The notes: generated by a model not told the origin, from the letters alone. Positions 16,731 through 25,370 are shown, numbered from the stretch's first letter. The stretch: 64,000 nt of DNA from CAZCDS01 sp964497585 (GCA_964497585.1 CAZCDS010000021.1:1-64000); one strand, 5' to 3'. Made by a program: numbers and translations.

Positions 16731-17102
16731 CTACTCGTCTCGAGGTATCCGCGTCTCCAGCGCAATCTTGAGCTTCTCCTTGAGTTCGGTGAGGTCGGAA
16801 CTCTTCACCACGTAATAGTCCGCCGCGACGGCTTTGAGGTCCACCTTGAAGCTGGAATAGGCCGAGTTGAGGATGACCGGCAAATCGTAATGTTTTTTCC
16901 TTATGTGTTGGAGCAGATCCAGGCCACTGTACTCCTTCATCTTGATGTCGAGCACGATGCAATCCGGTTTTTCCCTTTCGACCGTCTTGAGAAGATCTTT
17001 TCCGTCCGGGAGGGTGAGGACTTCATATCCCTCGTCTTCCAGCTCCATGGAATAGAGCATTCGGATTCCTTCTTCATCGTCCACTATGAGAATCTTTGCC
17101 AT
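16731..17102 (-). CDS. Single-domain response regulator (CheY-like)
   Basis: Receiver domain only, 123 residues, no output domain. The acidic pocket DDEE follows ILIV at residues 5-12, the phospho-acceptor Asp is in CIVLDIKMKEYSG (about residue 53), and the conserved Lys is in VVKSSDL (about 104). The usual Thr/Ser switch position reads NSAYSS. The ATG at 17102 has AGGAG at a proper distance; upstream codons in the frame are rejected. A lone receiver may act in a phosphorelay or on a motor or protein target. The kinase partner is unknown; the glycosyltransferase gene lies just upstream (43-base gap) on the same strand, so they may be co-transcribed. Confidence 0.9.
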   Translation of the reverse strand: MAKILIVDDEEGIRMLYSMELEDEGYEVLTLPDGKDLLKTVEREKPDCIVLDIKMKEYSGLDLLQHIRKKHYDLPVILNSAYSSFKVDLKAVAADYYVVKSSDLTELKEKLKIALETRIPRDE

Positions 17103-17145
17103 GTTCGGCTCCTTTTGTTTCAACGCCTCGGGACGATTCCACGGT

Positions 17146-18360
17146 TCACTGAGAGGACCAGCGTTCCAGAAGGTATGGTTTGGCCTTTTCGAACTGCAGG
17201 CATTGGTCCTCGATGATCTCCTCAACCTGTTGGTTGTTCATTGCTTCGGTCTCGATGACGAAGGAAAGGATTCTGCCCTGATATAAAGGAATCAGCGCGT
17301 CGACAAGGTATTCGGGGCTCTCGACGCGGTCCTTGTACCCCCGGGCGAAATCGTAGAGAACTTTCGCCCACAGAGGGGTGGGAAACTCAAATCCTTCGCG
17401 GGAGAGTTCGGCTACCTCCTGGAGCTTGTCAAAGGTCTCGGCAACGAGCAGGACGCGATACAGGTCCCTGAAGGACTGCATGCCTTCCGCAAATTTGCGC
17501 CAGAGCATCCCGGTATCCACGTCCACGGGCGGTGGAACCTCCAATTCGGTGCCGAAGCCAAAGACCGCTGTGGGGCGACTCCACTTCACGTCTTTCCAAA
17601 ATTGGTAGTTTCGGCCCATGAGATCGAATATCGTAGTAACCACACTCCTGAAGATACGGCCCGGATCGGTCTCGTTGTCCATGCTCTTGTGGATCTTCGG
17701 CTTTCCGAGAAAGGACTGAACCACCGCAACCGGGCTGACCACCGCTATGGTCGTCATCCAGACATCGATGCCGAAATCACCGACCGCGTCAGTCCAGGAG
17801 TCGGACTCCGCGTAAAGCTTGGCCAGATCGCCTGAAAACCCGAACTCGCCCCCAATGGGCTGACGAACTCGGCGGCCGTACAGGGCACGGGTCAGCGGAT
17901 ACGCGATGCTGTTGGCGACGATCCTGTCATATTTGTGTCGAACGTAGAGGGGAGTCACGAAACCGAAGCCTTCCAATAGCGGTTCCACCAGGTTCCTGAT
18001 CCAAAGCGGAGTAATGCTCCTCAGGTCCGCATCGAGCACGACGATGGCCTGGGCGGAGAGTTGCACGGCCTTTTCAAACAGGTTTCTGAGGTTGTTGCCC
18101 TTGCCGGTCACTCCCTCAGGGGTCGAGAGGTATATCTTCGGATTCTTCGTCGATGTCGCGAGGAATGCCTCTCGGGTGTTATCCGGCGAATTGTTATCGC
18201 AATTGATGATCACCGCACTGCGGTCGCCAAAGTACTTTGAAAGTCCCTTGTCCGCTTGAGACGTCGGGATGGATATGCGCTCGGCCTCATTGTAGGAGGG
18301 AATTCCTACCACGATCTCTGCCGTGGTAACACCGTCGGGGTTTTCCTCGATAGCCTTCAT
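17146..18360 (-). CDS. Family 2-like glycosyltransferase (glucosyl-3-phosphoglycerate synthase-like)
   Basis: GT-A fold glycosyltransferase of 404 residues, cytoplasmic with no membrane span. Key boxes: VGIPSYNEAERI (about residues 17-28), INCDNNSPDNT (about 53), the nucleotide-sugar/metal motif VVLDADLRS (about 107), and the acceptor-side GGEFGFSGDLA (about 173). The combination resembles enzymes making glucosylglycerate or mannosylglycerate compatible solutes, but this assignment is by overall pattern and is not certain. The ATG at 18360 has GGAGG upstream. The gene could contribute to osmotic protection. No phosphatase for the next step is seen nearby. Confidence 0.75.
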   Translation of the reverse strand: MKAIEENPDGVTTAEIVVGIPSYNEAERISIPTSQADKGLSKYFGDRSAVIINCDNNSPDNTREAFLATSTKNPKIYLSTPEGVTGKGNNLRNLFEKAVQLSAQAIVVLDADLRSITPLWIRNLVEPLLEGFGFVTPLYVRHKYDRIVANSIAYPLTRALYGRRVRQPIGGEFGFSGDLAKLYAESDSWTDAVGDFGIDVWMTTIAVVSPVAVVQSFLGKPKIHKSMDNETDPGRIFRSVVTTIFDLMGRNYQFWKDVKWSRPTAVFGFGTELEVPPPVDVDTGMLWRKFAEGMQSFRDLYRVLLVAETFDKLQEVAELSREGFEFPTPLWAKVLYDFARGYKDRVESPEYLVDALIPLYQGRILSFVIETEAMNNQQVEEIIEDQCLQFEKAKPYLLERWSSQ

Positions 18361-18839
18361 GTGAGAAGCCTCCGGCGGACCAGGTAGAAGACAATTCTCT
18401 GCCGAACTCAAGTCTATCACAATTTGCACGGGTATCAAGACCCCTCAGCACAGTGCTTCGAGGAGGATCATCTCGCCAGTCAGCATGGTGCGAGGCTTCT
18501 GCGGAAAGATCCGCGGTAGCCTCATTCTGGACCTCGGGGCAGCGAAAGATTGATCGGCCTGCAGGCTGCTGCTATATCTTAGTGCAGCCGGCCATGAACT
18601 CGGTCGCGTATATTACGAGCCCGCGGTACGCACTGCCGGACAAGAAGGCAGCAGCGCCCAGGTCTTGCTGTTCGAGCCGATAGGCAATCCGTACGAGAGG
18701 AATCGGATACTTAGCATCGAAAGACGATCCGGAGATAGGTGGAGGCCATGTTTGCCACCGTCCTTTTCGCAGTTGCGAGAGGGCGAAACGAGAAGCAAGG
18801 CCGGCCGGACGACCGACTAAGGGCTACAGGAGCGTACAA
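18361..18839. other. Intergenic region between divergent genes
   Basis: About 480 bases between the glycosyltransferase and scpB start codons, so it should hold two promoters. I found no confident promoter, RNA or gene. Confidence 0.5.
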
Positions 18840-19376
18840 GTGAACCGGGGACTTCTTAAATCGGTTGTGGAGGGGCTCATCTTCACAAGCTCGGATCCCT
18901 TGACGCTGAAAGCTTTGGCGGATGTCATTGACCAAGCCTCGCATGAAGATATCCAAACCGTCCTTGACGAGCTGGAACGGGAATATGCCGAAAGGGCGCG
19001 AGGATTCGTGCTGTGCAAAGTGGCGGAGGGGTACCAGTTCCGTAGTCTGCCGCGCATTGCGTCCTGGATATTGGAGATGAAGAAGATGAAACCGGCCAGA
19101 TTGAGCCGGGCAGCTCTGGAGTCGCTCTCCATAGTCGCGTACAACCAGCCGGTCACGAAGTCGCGCATCGAACAGATTCGCGGCGTGGAAAGCGGAGCCA
19201 CGATTAGGAACCTGGTGGAGAGGGATCTCATCGAGGTGGTGGGAAAAAAGGATGTTCCCGGGCGGCCGCTCCTCTATGGTACGACCCGCCGGTTTCTGGA
19301 GGTGTTCGGACTTGCCAATCTCGCGTCCCTGCCCCCTCTGCCGGAGGTTGAGGAGTTCGAACAGGCCGCTGACTAG
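18840..19376 (+). CDS. scpB: Segregation and condensation protein B
   Basis: Winged-helix subunit of the SMC-ScpAB condensin that helps chromosome segregation. Family features: N-terminal LLKSVVEGLIFTSSDPLT, the central YQFRSLPRIASWI, the strongly conserved ALESLSIVAYNQPVTKSRIEQIRGV, and the closing GRPLLYGTTRRFLEVFGL. Length 178 is typical. The GTG start has AGGAG eight bases upstream. Unusually, no scpA gene precedes it within the window; the scpA partner must be elsewhere. It is convergent with dnaB, with about 105 bases between the two stops. Confidence 0.95.
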   Translation: MNRGLLKSVVEGLIFTSSDPLTLKALADVIDQASHEDIQTVLDELEREYAERARGFVLCKVAEGYQFRSLPRIASWILEMKKMKPARLSRAALESLSIVAYNQPVTKSRIEQIRGVESGATIRNLVERDLIEVVGKKDVPGRPLLYGTTRRFLEVFGLANLASLPPLPEVEEFEQAAD

Positions 19377-19481
19377 CGTCCCAGGACGAATAATCCTTCA
19401 GTCAACAGAAGAAAGACCGACGAATCACGTGGAAGGCGAGAATCTCCCACGAGGCGAGGCAACGTACGGCGAACGATGCTT

Positions 19482-20870
19482 CTAAATGTTTGAGAGGACA
19501 GCGGAATCGTCCTCAGGGGGCTCTTCCATGGAGCTGAGCGGGAGGAACGTGGAATAGGGCGCGCTGAAATGGACGTTTGCTACCCCGATCGGCCCGTTGC
19601 GCTGCTTTCCTACGATGATTTCCGCTTCGCCCTTTTTGGGGTTGTCTTCGCTCTTGTTATAGACCTCATCGCGGTAAATGAAGATGATCACGTCCGCGTC
19701 TTGCTCAATGGCTCCGGACTCCCTGAGATCCGAGAGCTGCGGCCGGCGATTGATACGCTCCTCCACCTTGCGGTTGAGCTGGGAAAGCGCGATCACCGGC
19801 AGTTTCAACTCCTTTGCCAGAGCCTTGAGCGAGCGGGAAATCTCGGAGATCTCCTGCTCTCTAGAATCGGTCTTCGTTGCGGCCCGACCGAGCTGAAGAT
19901 AATCGACGATAACCAGGCCCAGGCCTTTTTCTTTTTTCAGTCGGCGAGCCTTCGCACGAATTTCCAGGCTGCTGATGGACGGGGTGTCATCCACGTAGAG
20001 AGGCGCTTCCGCGATGAGTCCCGCGGCTGCGGTGAGTCGAGGCCAATCGTAGTTCATATTGAGGAAGCCGGTTCGCAGGCTTTTGAGGTTCACCTTGGCC
20101 TTGGCGCAGAGGATCCGGAGGCCTATCTGTTCCTTGCCCATCTCCAGGGAAAAGACAGCGGTGGGAACACCTTGGTCGATCGCCGCGTGCATGGCTATGT
20201 TGAGCGCGAGAGAAGTCTTCCCCATTGAGGGGCGACCCGCAATGACGATCAGATCGGATGGCTGGAAGCCCGCGGTGAGATCATCCAGATCTTTAAAGCC
20301 GGAAGGGACCCCGGTCACGTACTCCTTCTTGTCGTAGAGGGTCTCGACGGTCTCGATCCCTGATTTCATGAGTTCCTGAACGTGGACGAAGCCGGGCTGA
20401 ATGCGGGACTCGCCGACCTTGAAGATGAGCTGTTCGGCCTCATCGAGGAACTCATCCACATTCGCGTGATCTTCGAAGCAGCGCGTGCTTATCTCGCCGG
20501 ATGCTGCGATCAATCGCCTCAGCACGGCCTTTTCTTTGACTATGGTCGCGTAATGCAGGATGTTTGCCGCGGTGGGTACCGAGTCTGCCAACTCCGCCAG
20601 GTGCGCCGCGCCACCCGCTTTCTCCAGAAGCCCCTCTTTAAGGAGGACCGAGTTGAGCGTCACCCAGTCAACGGGTTCCCCTCGATCGAACAGAGTCCTC
20701 ATGGCGCCGAAGATGGTGCGGTGGGCGTCCGCGTAGAAGTCCTCGGGCTCGAGCGCGGCTATGACCTTGGGGAGAGCGCTGTTGTCGATGAGCACTCCCC
20801 CGAGAATCGCCCTCTCCCCCGCCAGGAAGTTGGGGGGGGTCCTTCCTTGTGAGCTACCTTCAGGCGGCAT
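19482..20870 (-). CDS. dnaB: Replicative DNA helicase DnaB
   Basis: Hexameric 5'-3' helicase of the replication fork. An N-terminal domain (AILGGVLIDNSALPKV, FYADAHRTIF) interacts with primase; the RecA-like domain holds Walker A GRPSMGKTSLAL (about residue 204), Walker B LGLVIVDYLQL (about 305), and the arginine-finger/H4 region QLSDLRESGAIEQDAD. 462 residues from the ATG at 20870. That start overlaps the end of rplI by 11 bases and has GGAGG sites just upstream inside rplI; an ATG at 20903 is possible but lacks a ribosome site. It is last in the rpsF-rpsR-rplI-dnaB operon, a common bacterial order. No intein insertion is present. Confidence 0.96.
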   Translation of the reverse strand: MPPEGSSQGRTPPNFLAGERAILGGVLIDNSALPKVIAALEPEDFYADAHRTIFGAMRTLFDRGEPVDWVTLNSVLLKEGLLEKAGGAAHLAELADSVPTAANILHYATIVKEKAVLRRLIAASGEISTRCFEDHANVDEFLDEAEQLIFKVGESRIQPGFVHVQELMKSGIETVETLYDKKEYVTGVPSGFKDLDDLTAGFQPSDLIVIAGRPSMGKTSLALNIAMHAAIDQGVPTAVFSLEMGKEQIGLRILCAKAKVNLKSLRTGFLNMNYDWPRLTAAAGLIAEAPLYVDDTPSISSLEIRAKARRLKKEKGLGLVIVDYLQLGRAATKTDSREQEISEISRSLKALAKELKLPVIALSQLNRKVEERINRRPQLSDLRESGAIEQDADVIIFIYRDEVYNKSEDNPKKGEAEIIVGKQRNGPIGVANVHFSAPYSTFLPLSSMEEPPEDDSAVLSNI

Positions 20871-21327
20871 CCTCCGGTTGTTCCTCCGGTTCGACCACGA
20901 CATTGAGTTCGGCTGTCACCTCCGGATGGAGGCGGACACCGGCTTTGTGTTCGCCGAGCTTCTTGATCGGTTCGGGTAGCACGATCTTTTTCCGGTCTAT
21001 TTCGAACCCCTTCTCTCCGAGCGCGGCCATGATGTCCGCGGTGGTCACCGACCCGAAGAGTCGGGCCTCCTCGTCTCGCGACTTTCTGGTAAAGGTCAAG
21101 GTAAGTGCAGCGAGTTGTTTGGCCTGAGCCTCCGCGGTCTCTTTGTCCCTTGCCAGTTTGCGTTGTTTCGCTTCGATGAGGGTCCGGTAGTGGTTGAGAT
21201 TCTTCTTGCTGGCCGGACAGGCAAGCTTTTGTGGAAAGAGGTAGTTCCGCGCGTACCCGGCCTTGACCTTTACCGTTTCTCCGACAGTACCGAGGCTGTC
21301 GATATGTTCCAAAAGGATGATTTCCAT
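20860..21327 (-). CDS. rplI: 50S ribosomal protein L9
   Basis: Two-domain ribosomal protein linking the base of the L1 stalk. The N-terminal signature is complete (EIILLEHIDSLG, VKVKAGYARNYLFP), followed by a long connecting helix (about residues 40-75) and the C-terminal domain (FGSVTTADI, LPEPIKKLGEHK, VRLHPEV). 155 residues with a short acidic tail. It follows rpsR with an 18-base gap and overlaps dnaB. Confidence 0.97.
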   Translation of the reverse strand: MEIILLEHIDSLGTVGETVKVKAGYARNYLFPQKLACPASKKNLNHYRTLIEAKQRKLARDKETAEAQAKQLAALTLTFTRKSRDEEARLFGSVTTADIMAALGEKGFEIDRKKIVLPEPIKKLGEHKAGVRLHPEVTAELNVVVEPEEQPEDAA

Positions 21328-21345
21328 GATGAGCTCCGAATGAGG

Positions 21346-21588
21346 TTATTTGCGCGGCACGGTGAAGGGCAGCAGCGCCAGGTCTCTGGCTCTCTTGATG
21401 GCCATAGTAAGCTTTCGCTGGTGTTTGGCGCAATTTCCCGAAATTCTCCGCGGAACGATCTTGCCTCGCTCGGTGAGGAATCCTTTCAGAATATCCGGCT
21501 CCTTATAATCCATAACCAATGACGAATCCGCGCAGAACCGGCAGATCTTCGCCCGGGAAAAGTGACGTCGTCGGGGAGGTTTACCCAT
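21346..21588 (-). CDS. rpsR: 30S ribosomal protein S18
   Basis: 80 residues. Family boxes visible: CRFCADSS near the N-terminus, IDYKE-like MDYKEPDIL, and the core GKIVPRRISGNCAKHQRKL with AIKRARDLALLPF. The N-terminal CxxC found in some S18 versions is present as CRFC, so it is probably the zinc-type version. It starts two bases after rpsF and is certainly co-translated with its binding partner S6. Confidence 0.97.
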   Translation of the reverse strand: MGKPPRRRHFSRAKICRFCADSSLVMDYKEPDILKGFLTERGKIVPRRISGNCAKHQRKLTMAIKRARDLALLPFTVPRK

Positions 21589-21590
21589 GG

Positions 21591-22184
21591 TTATTCTCCC
21601 TCCTTCTTGTCGTCGCCGGAGGTCGGCCCTTCAGGGGCATCGGCTTGTGAAGTCTCGGGGAAGTCGGTGCTCGCCGTTTCCGTCGGCTCTTCCGGGGCCG
21701 TCTCCGTGGCCGCCGCCGGTTCGGGAGCGGCCTCCTGTGCGGTTTCCAGCGTGGGTTCGGATGCTTCCTCCTCCTCTTCCTCGGACGCTTCAATCGGGGC
21801 AGTGACCCGCGCGGGGGATTCTTCCTCCGCAAGCTTAGCCGGAGCGGGCTCACCCGCCTTTTCTTCCGCGTCGGCCTTGAATGCCTCGAGATCGACATCG
21901 TCGTCGGTCTTCACGCTGAGGTACTTCATGACCTCGTCCGCGATCTTGAACTGGCGCTCGAGTTCACCGAGGACGTCCGGCAGCCCTACGTAATCCAAGA
22001 GGACGTACCGCCCCCTTTCCTTCTTTTTGACGAGGTATGCGAGTTTTCGGGAGCCCCAGTCCTCGATCTTGATCACTTCGCCACGGCGATCTTTGATGAC
22101 CTGGGTGTAACGTTCCGTAATTTTACGGACATCGTCGTCTGATAACTCAGGGTCGAGTATGACTACAGACTCGTACCGTCTCAT
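21591..22184 (-). CDS. rpsF: 30S ribosomal protein S6 with long acidic tail
   Basis: Residues 1-95 are a normal S6 (MRRYESVVILDP, GSRKLAYLVKKKERGRYVLL, DEVMKYLSV). Then comes an unusual tail of about 100 residues, rich in Glu, Ala, Pro and Thr with a run of Glu near residue 135, giving 197 residues where most S6 proteins have 95-135. E. coli S6 carries short post-translational poly-Glu; here acidic residues are gene-encoded. The tail is of low complexity and probably disordered. First gene of the ribosomal/dnaB operon, with a good promoter at 22246-22274. Confidence 0.95.
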   Translation of the reverse strand: MRRYESVVILDPELSDDDVRKITERYTQVIKDRRGEVIKIEDWGSRKLAYLVKKKERGRYVLLDYVGLPDVLGELERQFKIADEVMKYLSVKTDDDVDLEAFKADAEEKAGEPAPAKLAEEESPARVTAPIEASEEEEEEASEPTLETAQEAAPEPAAATETAPEEPTETASTDFPETSQADAPEGPTSGDDKKEGE

Positions 22185-22245
22185 TTTGCCTCCTCTCGGG
22201 TATCAAGCCCTCTCAACGAGAGCAAGGAGTAACAGCAAGTGGTGA

Positions 22246-22274
22246 ATCATACACAAACGCTGTCAAGCTTTCAA
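22246..22274 (-). promoter_or_regulatory. Sigma-70 promoter of rpsF-rpsR-rplI-dnaB
   Basis: Minus strand: -35 TTGAAA (22274-22269), 17-base spacer, -10 TATGAT (22251-22246). Ten of twelve consensus bases match; start of transcription expected near 22239, about 55 bases before the rpsF ATG. Confidence 0.65.
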
Positions 22275-22457
22275 TCACAAAGATTCGTTCTTGGGAAAAT
22301 CGACGTCGGCACGCGACGAGAAGCGCCAACCGCCACCAATCACACCTGTTATGGGAAACGCTTAGCCCCCGGATGATGCCGTGCCCGTGGCTGGAAAACG
22401 GTCTGTGTCTTGCCATGAAACCTAGAAACTCAGGAGAAATTACACTTCTTAACCAAA

Positions 22458-23054
22458 TCAGCGCTTTCTAATTTCCCTGCAACCCTTGCATTTCCATACC
22501 TTTTCTCTAATAAAGAAGAACAGTAGGCCTACGCCCACGAAAATTGATCCGATGTAATAGATCGCGGGAAGAACGAACTTCAAGAACCAGGGAGTCTGAT
22601 AGAAATTGGTCGCCATTCCGTACCCGCTCATCAGGGCTGCTCCGAACACCAGGAGCAGCAGGCCGGCGAAGGGCGACAGAATCATCCTCGAGGTCCTCTT
22701 CATGGGGCTGCCACAGTCGGTACAGAATTTTCCCCTCCCCCCCGGCACGCGTTGACGTTGCCAGGACGGGTCTGCCTTCTGCTTCGCCCCTCGAATGGGG
22801 AAGGCCTCCACACCATCTTCAGCGAGCGCGTACACCCTTCCCAAATCGAACTTCGGGGATCTCGACTTACGGGGATCGCTCCCCGGCTCCCTTGTTCCGC
22901 TGCCGGCCTCGATTCCTGACGCTTTCTTCGCGTCAAGGGCGAAGGAAGTGCGACGTTGGCGGCTTTCCATCCCTTGAGGAACACCCTTCATTCTCGACGT
23001 ATCGCTTGACTTCACTGATACCCCCTGCAACGGGCTCTCAGAGCTTCTCAACAT
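22458..23054 (-). CDS. Small membrane protein with zinc-ribbon halves on both sides of two membrane spans
   Basis: The convincing part is the last 92 residues: FCTDCGSPM, then two hydrophobic segments (about 20 residues each, LSPFAGLLLLVFGAALMSG and PAIYYIGSIFVGVGLLFFFI), then CKGCREIRKR at the C-terminus. The two CxxC pairs flank the membrane hairpin and could come together on the cytoplasmic side as one metal site. The upstream 106 codons are polar and low in recognisable structure; the real start may be internal, e.g. a GTG just before FCTDCG that has no good ribosome site. I do not recognise a named family. It stands alone downstream of the atp genes. Confidence 0.55.
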   Translation of the reverse strand: MLRSSESPLQGVSVKSSDTSRMKGVPQGMESRQRRTSFALDAKKASGIEAGSGTREPGSDPRKSRSPKFDLGRVYALAEDGVEAFPIRGAKQKADPSWQRQRVPGGRGKFCTDCGSPMKRTSRMILSPFAGLLLLVFGAALMSGYGMATNFYQTPWFLKFVLPAIYYIGSIFVGVGLLFFFIREKVWKCKGCREIRKR

Positions 23055-23178
23055 TCAGCCCGCGGGTCATTTTCCGATCCGGCCGAGCGGCGACGGGTAC
23101 CCTCCGAAGCGGGCTACGGCCAATAGTAACAAGAAAACCGGCAAAGTCAATAACCTGGAATTCTTCCTTTGGGCGAGA

Positions 23179-23217
23179 AAACCCTTCCGTCCCAAGGGAA
23201 AGCGGGCGGAAGGGTTT
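23179..23217 (-). terminator. Hairpin after atpE
   Basis: 11-bp inverted repeat, AAACCCTTCCG (23179-23189) with its complement (23207-23217), 17-base loop, placed 25 bases past the atpE stop. On the minus strand it is followed by TTCTC rather than a long T-tract. Confidence 0.6.
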
Positions 23218-23241
23218 CCGATCTCAGACGTGAAGTGCGTC

Positions 23242-23577
23242 CTATCCTACGTACGGGTTACCGAACAGGAGGATCAGCGCGATAACCAGCGCGTAAATGG
23301 TCAGTGACTCGATCATGGCCAGACCGATGATCATCGTGGTCAGAATTCGACCACCCGCCTCGGGGTTGCGCGAGGTTCCCTCGCACGCGCCGCCGATGGC
23401 AGTTCCCATCCCGATACCGCTGCCGATGGCGCCGAAGCCGATGGCAATGCCTGCCGCCAGGACAGTGTACTGAATGATCACGGTTTGACCCGCTGGGCCC
23501 CCTTCGGCTGCAAACGCGACACCCGCGGTCAGCATAAGAGCGATAATGGTGAGAAAGCAAACTGCCAATTTCCTCAT
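23242..23577 (-). CDS. atpE: ATP synthase F0 subunit c with signal-like leader
   Basis: Forms the rotating c-ring. Two membrane helices are clear: GAIGSGIGMGTAIGGACEG and MIIGLAMIESLTIYALVIAL, the latter with the ion-binding Glu (about residue 89). 111 residues because of an N-terminal leader (RKLAVCFLTIIALMLTAGVAFA) not present in the E. coli type but seen in some delta-proteobacteria. In Na+-type c subunits a Gln sits in helix 1 opposite the Glu; here the aligned position is Met (GIGMG), so I expect a proton ring, although the Ser after the Glu resembles Na+ types. Downstream of atpB. Confidence 0.95.
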   Translation of the reverse strand: MRKLAVCFLTIIALMLTAGVAFAAEGGPAGQTVIIQYTVLAAGIAIGFGAIGSGIGMGTAIGGACEGTSRNPEAGGRILTTMIIGLAMIESLTIYALVIALILLFGNPYVG

Positions 23578-23603
23578 AGGTAAAAACCTCCTTGATTCGT
23601 TTA

Positions 23604-24323
23604 TCAGTGCGCCTCTTCAAGCGATCCCACAATGTACATCATGGCCAGCATGATGAACACGAGGGTCTGAATGAAAGAGGTGAACACCTGCAATACCATC
23701 ATCGGCAAGGGTACCAGCCAGGGTACCAGTAGTGTCAGAATCACGATCGCCAGATCCTCTCCCATGATGTTCCCGAAAAGACGGAAGCTAAGTGAGAGTA
23801 TCCTGCTCAAGTGGCCGATGATCTCGATGGGAAGGATAAGCGGGATAAGCCAGGGCACGGGGCCGAGGAAGTGCTTGACGTACTTGAACCCGTGCATCTT
23901 TATCCCGACGTAGTGGGTCATGACGAAGGACGTGAGGGCCAGTGCAAGGGTTGTATTGAGATTGTTGGTTGACGACTGCAAATAGGGGATGATTCCGATA
24001 AGATTGCACGTGAGGATGAACAGAGCGAGGGTCGCGATGAACGGAAAATAGGGCCGCCCCTGCTCACCCATTGTCTCCACCACAAGGTCCTCAAGGGTGC
24101 GGACCGTCACCTCCCAAAAATTCTGTATTCCCCGGGGAATCATCTCGAGCTTTTTCATCGCCAAGACCGCGATGATGAAGATCGCCATCACGATCCACGT
24201 ATTCATGACATTGTTCAGGTCGGCGTGGGTGATCCCCTGCGCGTGGAAAAACGCCTCGTGGCTCTCGTAGAGTTTCGTCGTTACGAGGTCGGTCAACATC
24301 GGTGGATGGATGTTTGCAGACAT
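23604..24323 (-). CDS. atpB: ATP synthase F0 subunit a
   Basis: 239-residue integral membrane stator subunit. The conserved helix with the essential Arg reads GHLSRILSLSFRLFGNIMGED (about residues 166-186), followed by the C-terminal helix FTSFIQTLVFIMLAMMYI. The N-terminal region has the usual periplasmic stretch and a first helix (IVMAIFIIAVLAM). It follows atpI by three bases and precedes atpE by 26. Genes for subunits b, delta, alpha, gamma, beta and epsilon are not in this window, so the F1 part lies elsewhere, as is common in this phylum. Confidence 0.96.
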   Translation of the reverse strand: MSANIHPPMLTDLVTTKLYESHEAFFHAQGITHADLNNVMNTWIVMAIFIIAVLAMKKLEMIPRGIQNFWEVTVRTLEDLVVETMGEQGRPYFPFIATLALFILTCNLIGIIPYLQSSTNNLNTTLALALTSFVMTHYVGIKMHGFKYVKHFLGPVPWLIPLILPIEIIGHLSRILSLSFRLFGNIMGEDLAIVILTLLVPWLVPLPMMVLQVFTSFIQTLVFIMLAMMYIVGSLEEAH

Positions 24324-24326
24324 TTC

Positions 24327-24710
24327 CTAGACCTCCCGTGGTCGTCTATTCGCTATATAGATAAGCCCGAGCATGAGCAGCAATCCCGCGGGAACAACCG
24401 ACAGCCCGGCCACAAGACCCAACGGATTCACCTGGACAAACTTGATGAGCCCGAAAAGACAGATCCCGAGCACGATCAATCGAAGGTAAAAACCCCCGAG
24501 CAGGGAAGCCATCACGACGCCCCGGTTCGGGAAGTCCGCCCGCTTGACCTTCGCGCCCGAAGCCCATGCGTTGAGAAGGACCAGTCCTCCCCCCGCGCCG
24601 TATCCCAGCACGAACGGCAACGAAGCCGCGAAAAGAGAAACGACCAGGCCGATCACATAGACTATCCCGGAAAGGACCAACCAGATTCCGGGGATTCTCT
24701 CGAATTTCAT
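24327..24710 (-). CDS. atpI: ATP synthase subunit I (AtpI/UncI family)
   Basis: 127-residue membrane protein with four hydrophobic segments (IWLVLSGIVYVIGLVVSLF; FVLGYGAGGGLVLLNAW; YLRLIVLGICLFGLI; LVAGLSVVPAGLLLMLGLIY). UncI-type proteins assist c-ring assembly or Mg2+ supply. The ATG at 24710 overlaps the stop of the upstream gene as ATGA; codons further upstream in this frame are shadow of atpZ. Its place between atpZ and atpB supports the call. Confidence 0.88.
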   Translation of the reverse strand: MKFERIPGIWLVLSGIVYVIGLVVSLFAASLPFVLGYGAGGGLVLLNAWASGAKVKRADFPNRGVVMASLLGGFYLRLIVLGICLFGLIKFVQVNPLGLVAGLSVVPAGLLLMLGLIYIANRRPREV

Positions 24711-24973
24711 TCGGTCTCGTCTTTCCCTTCGTTTTTCTCGCCGGGCGCCTTCTTGCGATAGAATTCGAACTCTTTCCGCACCGCGATCCAAACGTTGCGC
24801 GCTGCGGCTGCGATACCGAGCAAGAAAAATATGATGCTGAGATAAGGAAAGGTGCCAAGTTTACCGTCGAGCCACCACCCGATGCCTGCGCCGATAAAAA
24901 TGGCGAGAACAATGGACGCACCCAACTGTAAGGCGTCACCCACCGTACGCCAGGTTGTCTGCCATTGTTTCAC
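24707..24973 (-). CDS. atpZ: AtpZ/AtpI family protein, first gene of the F0 operon
   Basis: Small protein with two transmembrane helices (LGASIVLAIFIGAGIGWWLDG and PYLSIIFFLLGIAAAARNVW) and a charged C-terminal tail, matching the AtpZ/F0F1-ATPase assembly (putative Mg2+ transport) family. The GTG at 24973 has AAGG seven bases upstream and gives the family-like start (M)KQWQTTWRTVGDALQLG (88 residues); the frame also allows a GTG at 25003. It overlaps atpI by four bases. Confidence 0.82.
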   Translation of the reverse strand: MKQWQTTWRTVGDALQLGASIVLAIFIGAGIGWWLDGKLGTFPYLSIIFFLLGIAAAARNVWIAVRKEFEFYRKKAPGEKNEGKDETE

Positions 24974-25370
24974 GAAGATACCTTGATTACCAGATAACGG
25001 CACGTCCTGTCAAGACAATGTTTCCGTCGTGGAAAAACGTCGGACAGTACCCACACCTCGTCCCACTTCCCCATGATAGCCGGAATCGAGCCTACCTTTC
25101 AACCGCTGTCCTCGGCATGGGAAAGCCGGGAGCCGAATGCCCCTCAGCCGATATTGACGGCCTCTCCAGGGGATGATACGCTTCTAACCCGAAATCCGCT
25201 CCAGAGACTACAGCGAGTTCAATCGGGGAGCACGGGCGGACCTGCGAACCGCAGGCGCATCCCGCGTGACAACGGCACCGCTCCCGCCCGAAACGCGGCG
25301 CGGCCGTGAATTGCGCGGGTAAGGACGGACTTCCCAGCGGACCCCGGCAGCAGCCGAGACGAAAGCAGCA
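24974..25370. other. Intergenic region between divergent atpZ and RND genes
   Basis: About 400 bases. Short frames exist on both strands but none has family-like composition. No adaptor-protein gene or remnant is visible upstream of the RND permease. A TTGACA sits at 25013-25008 (minus strand) but its -10 partner is poor. Confidence 0.5.

Noticed and set aside
24985..25013. Promoter TTGACA-N17-GTAATC before atpZ
   Set aside because: The -10 is poor and would start transcription almost on top of the chosen GTG, leaving out the ribosome site.
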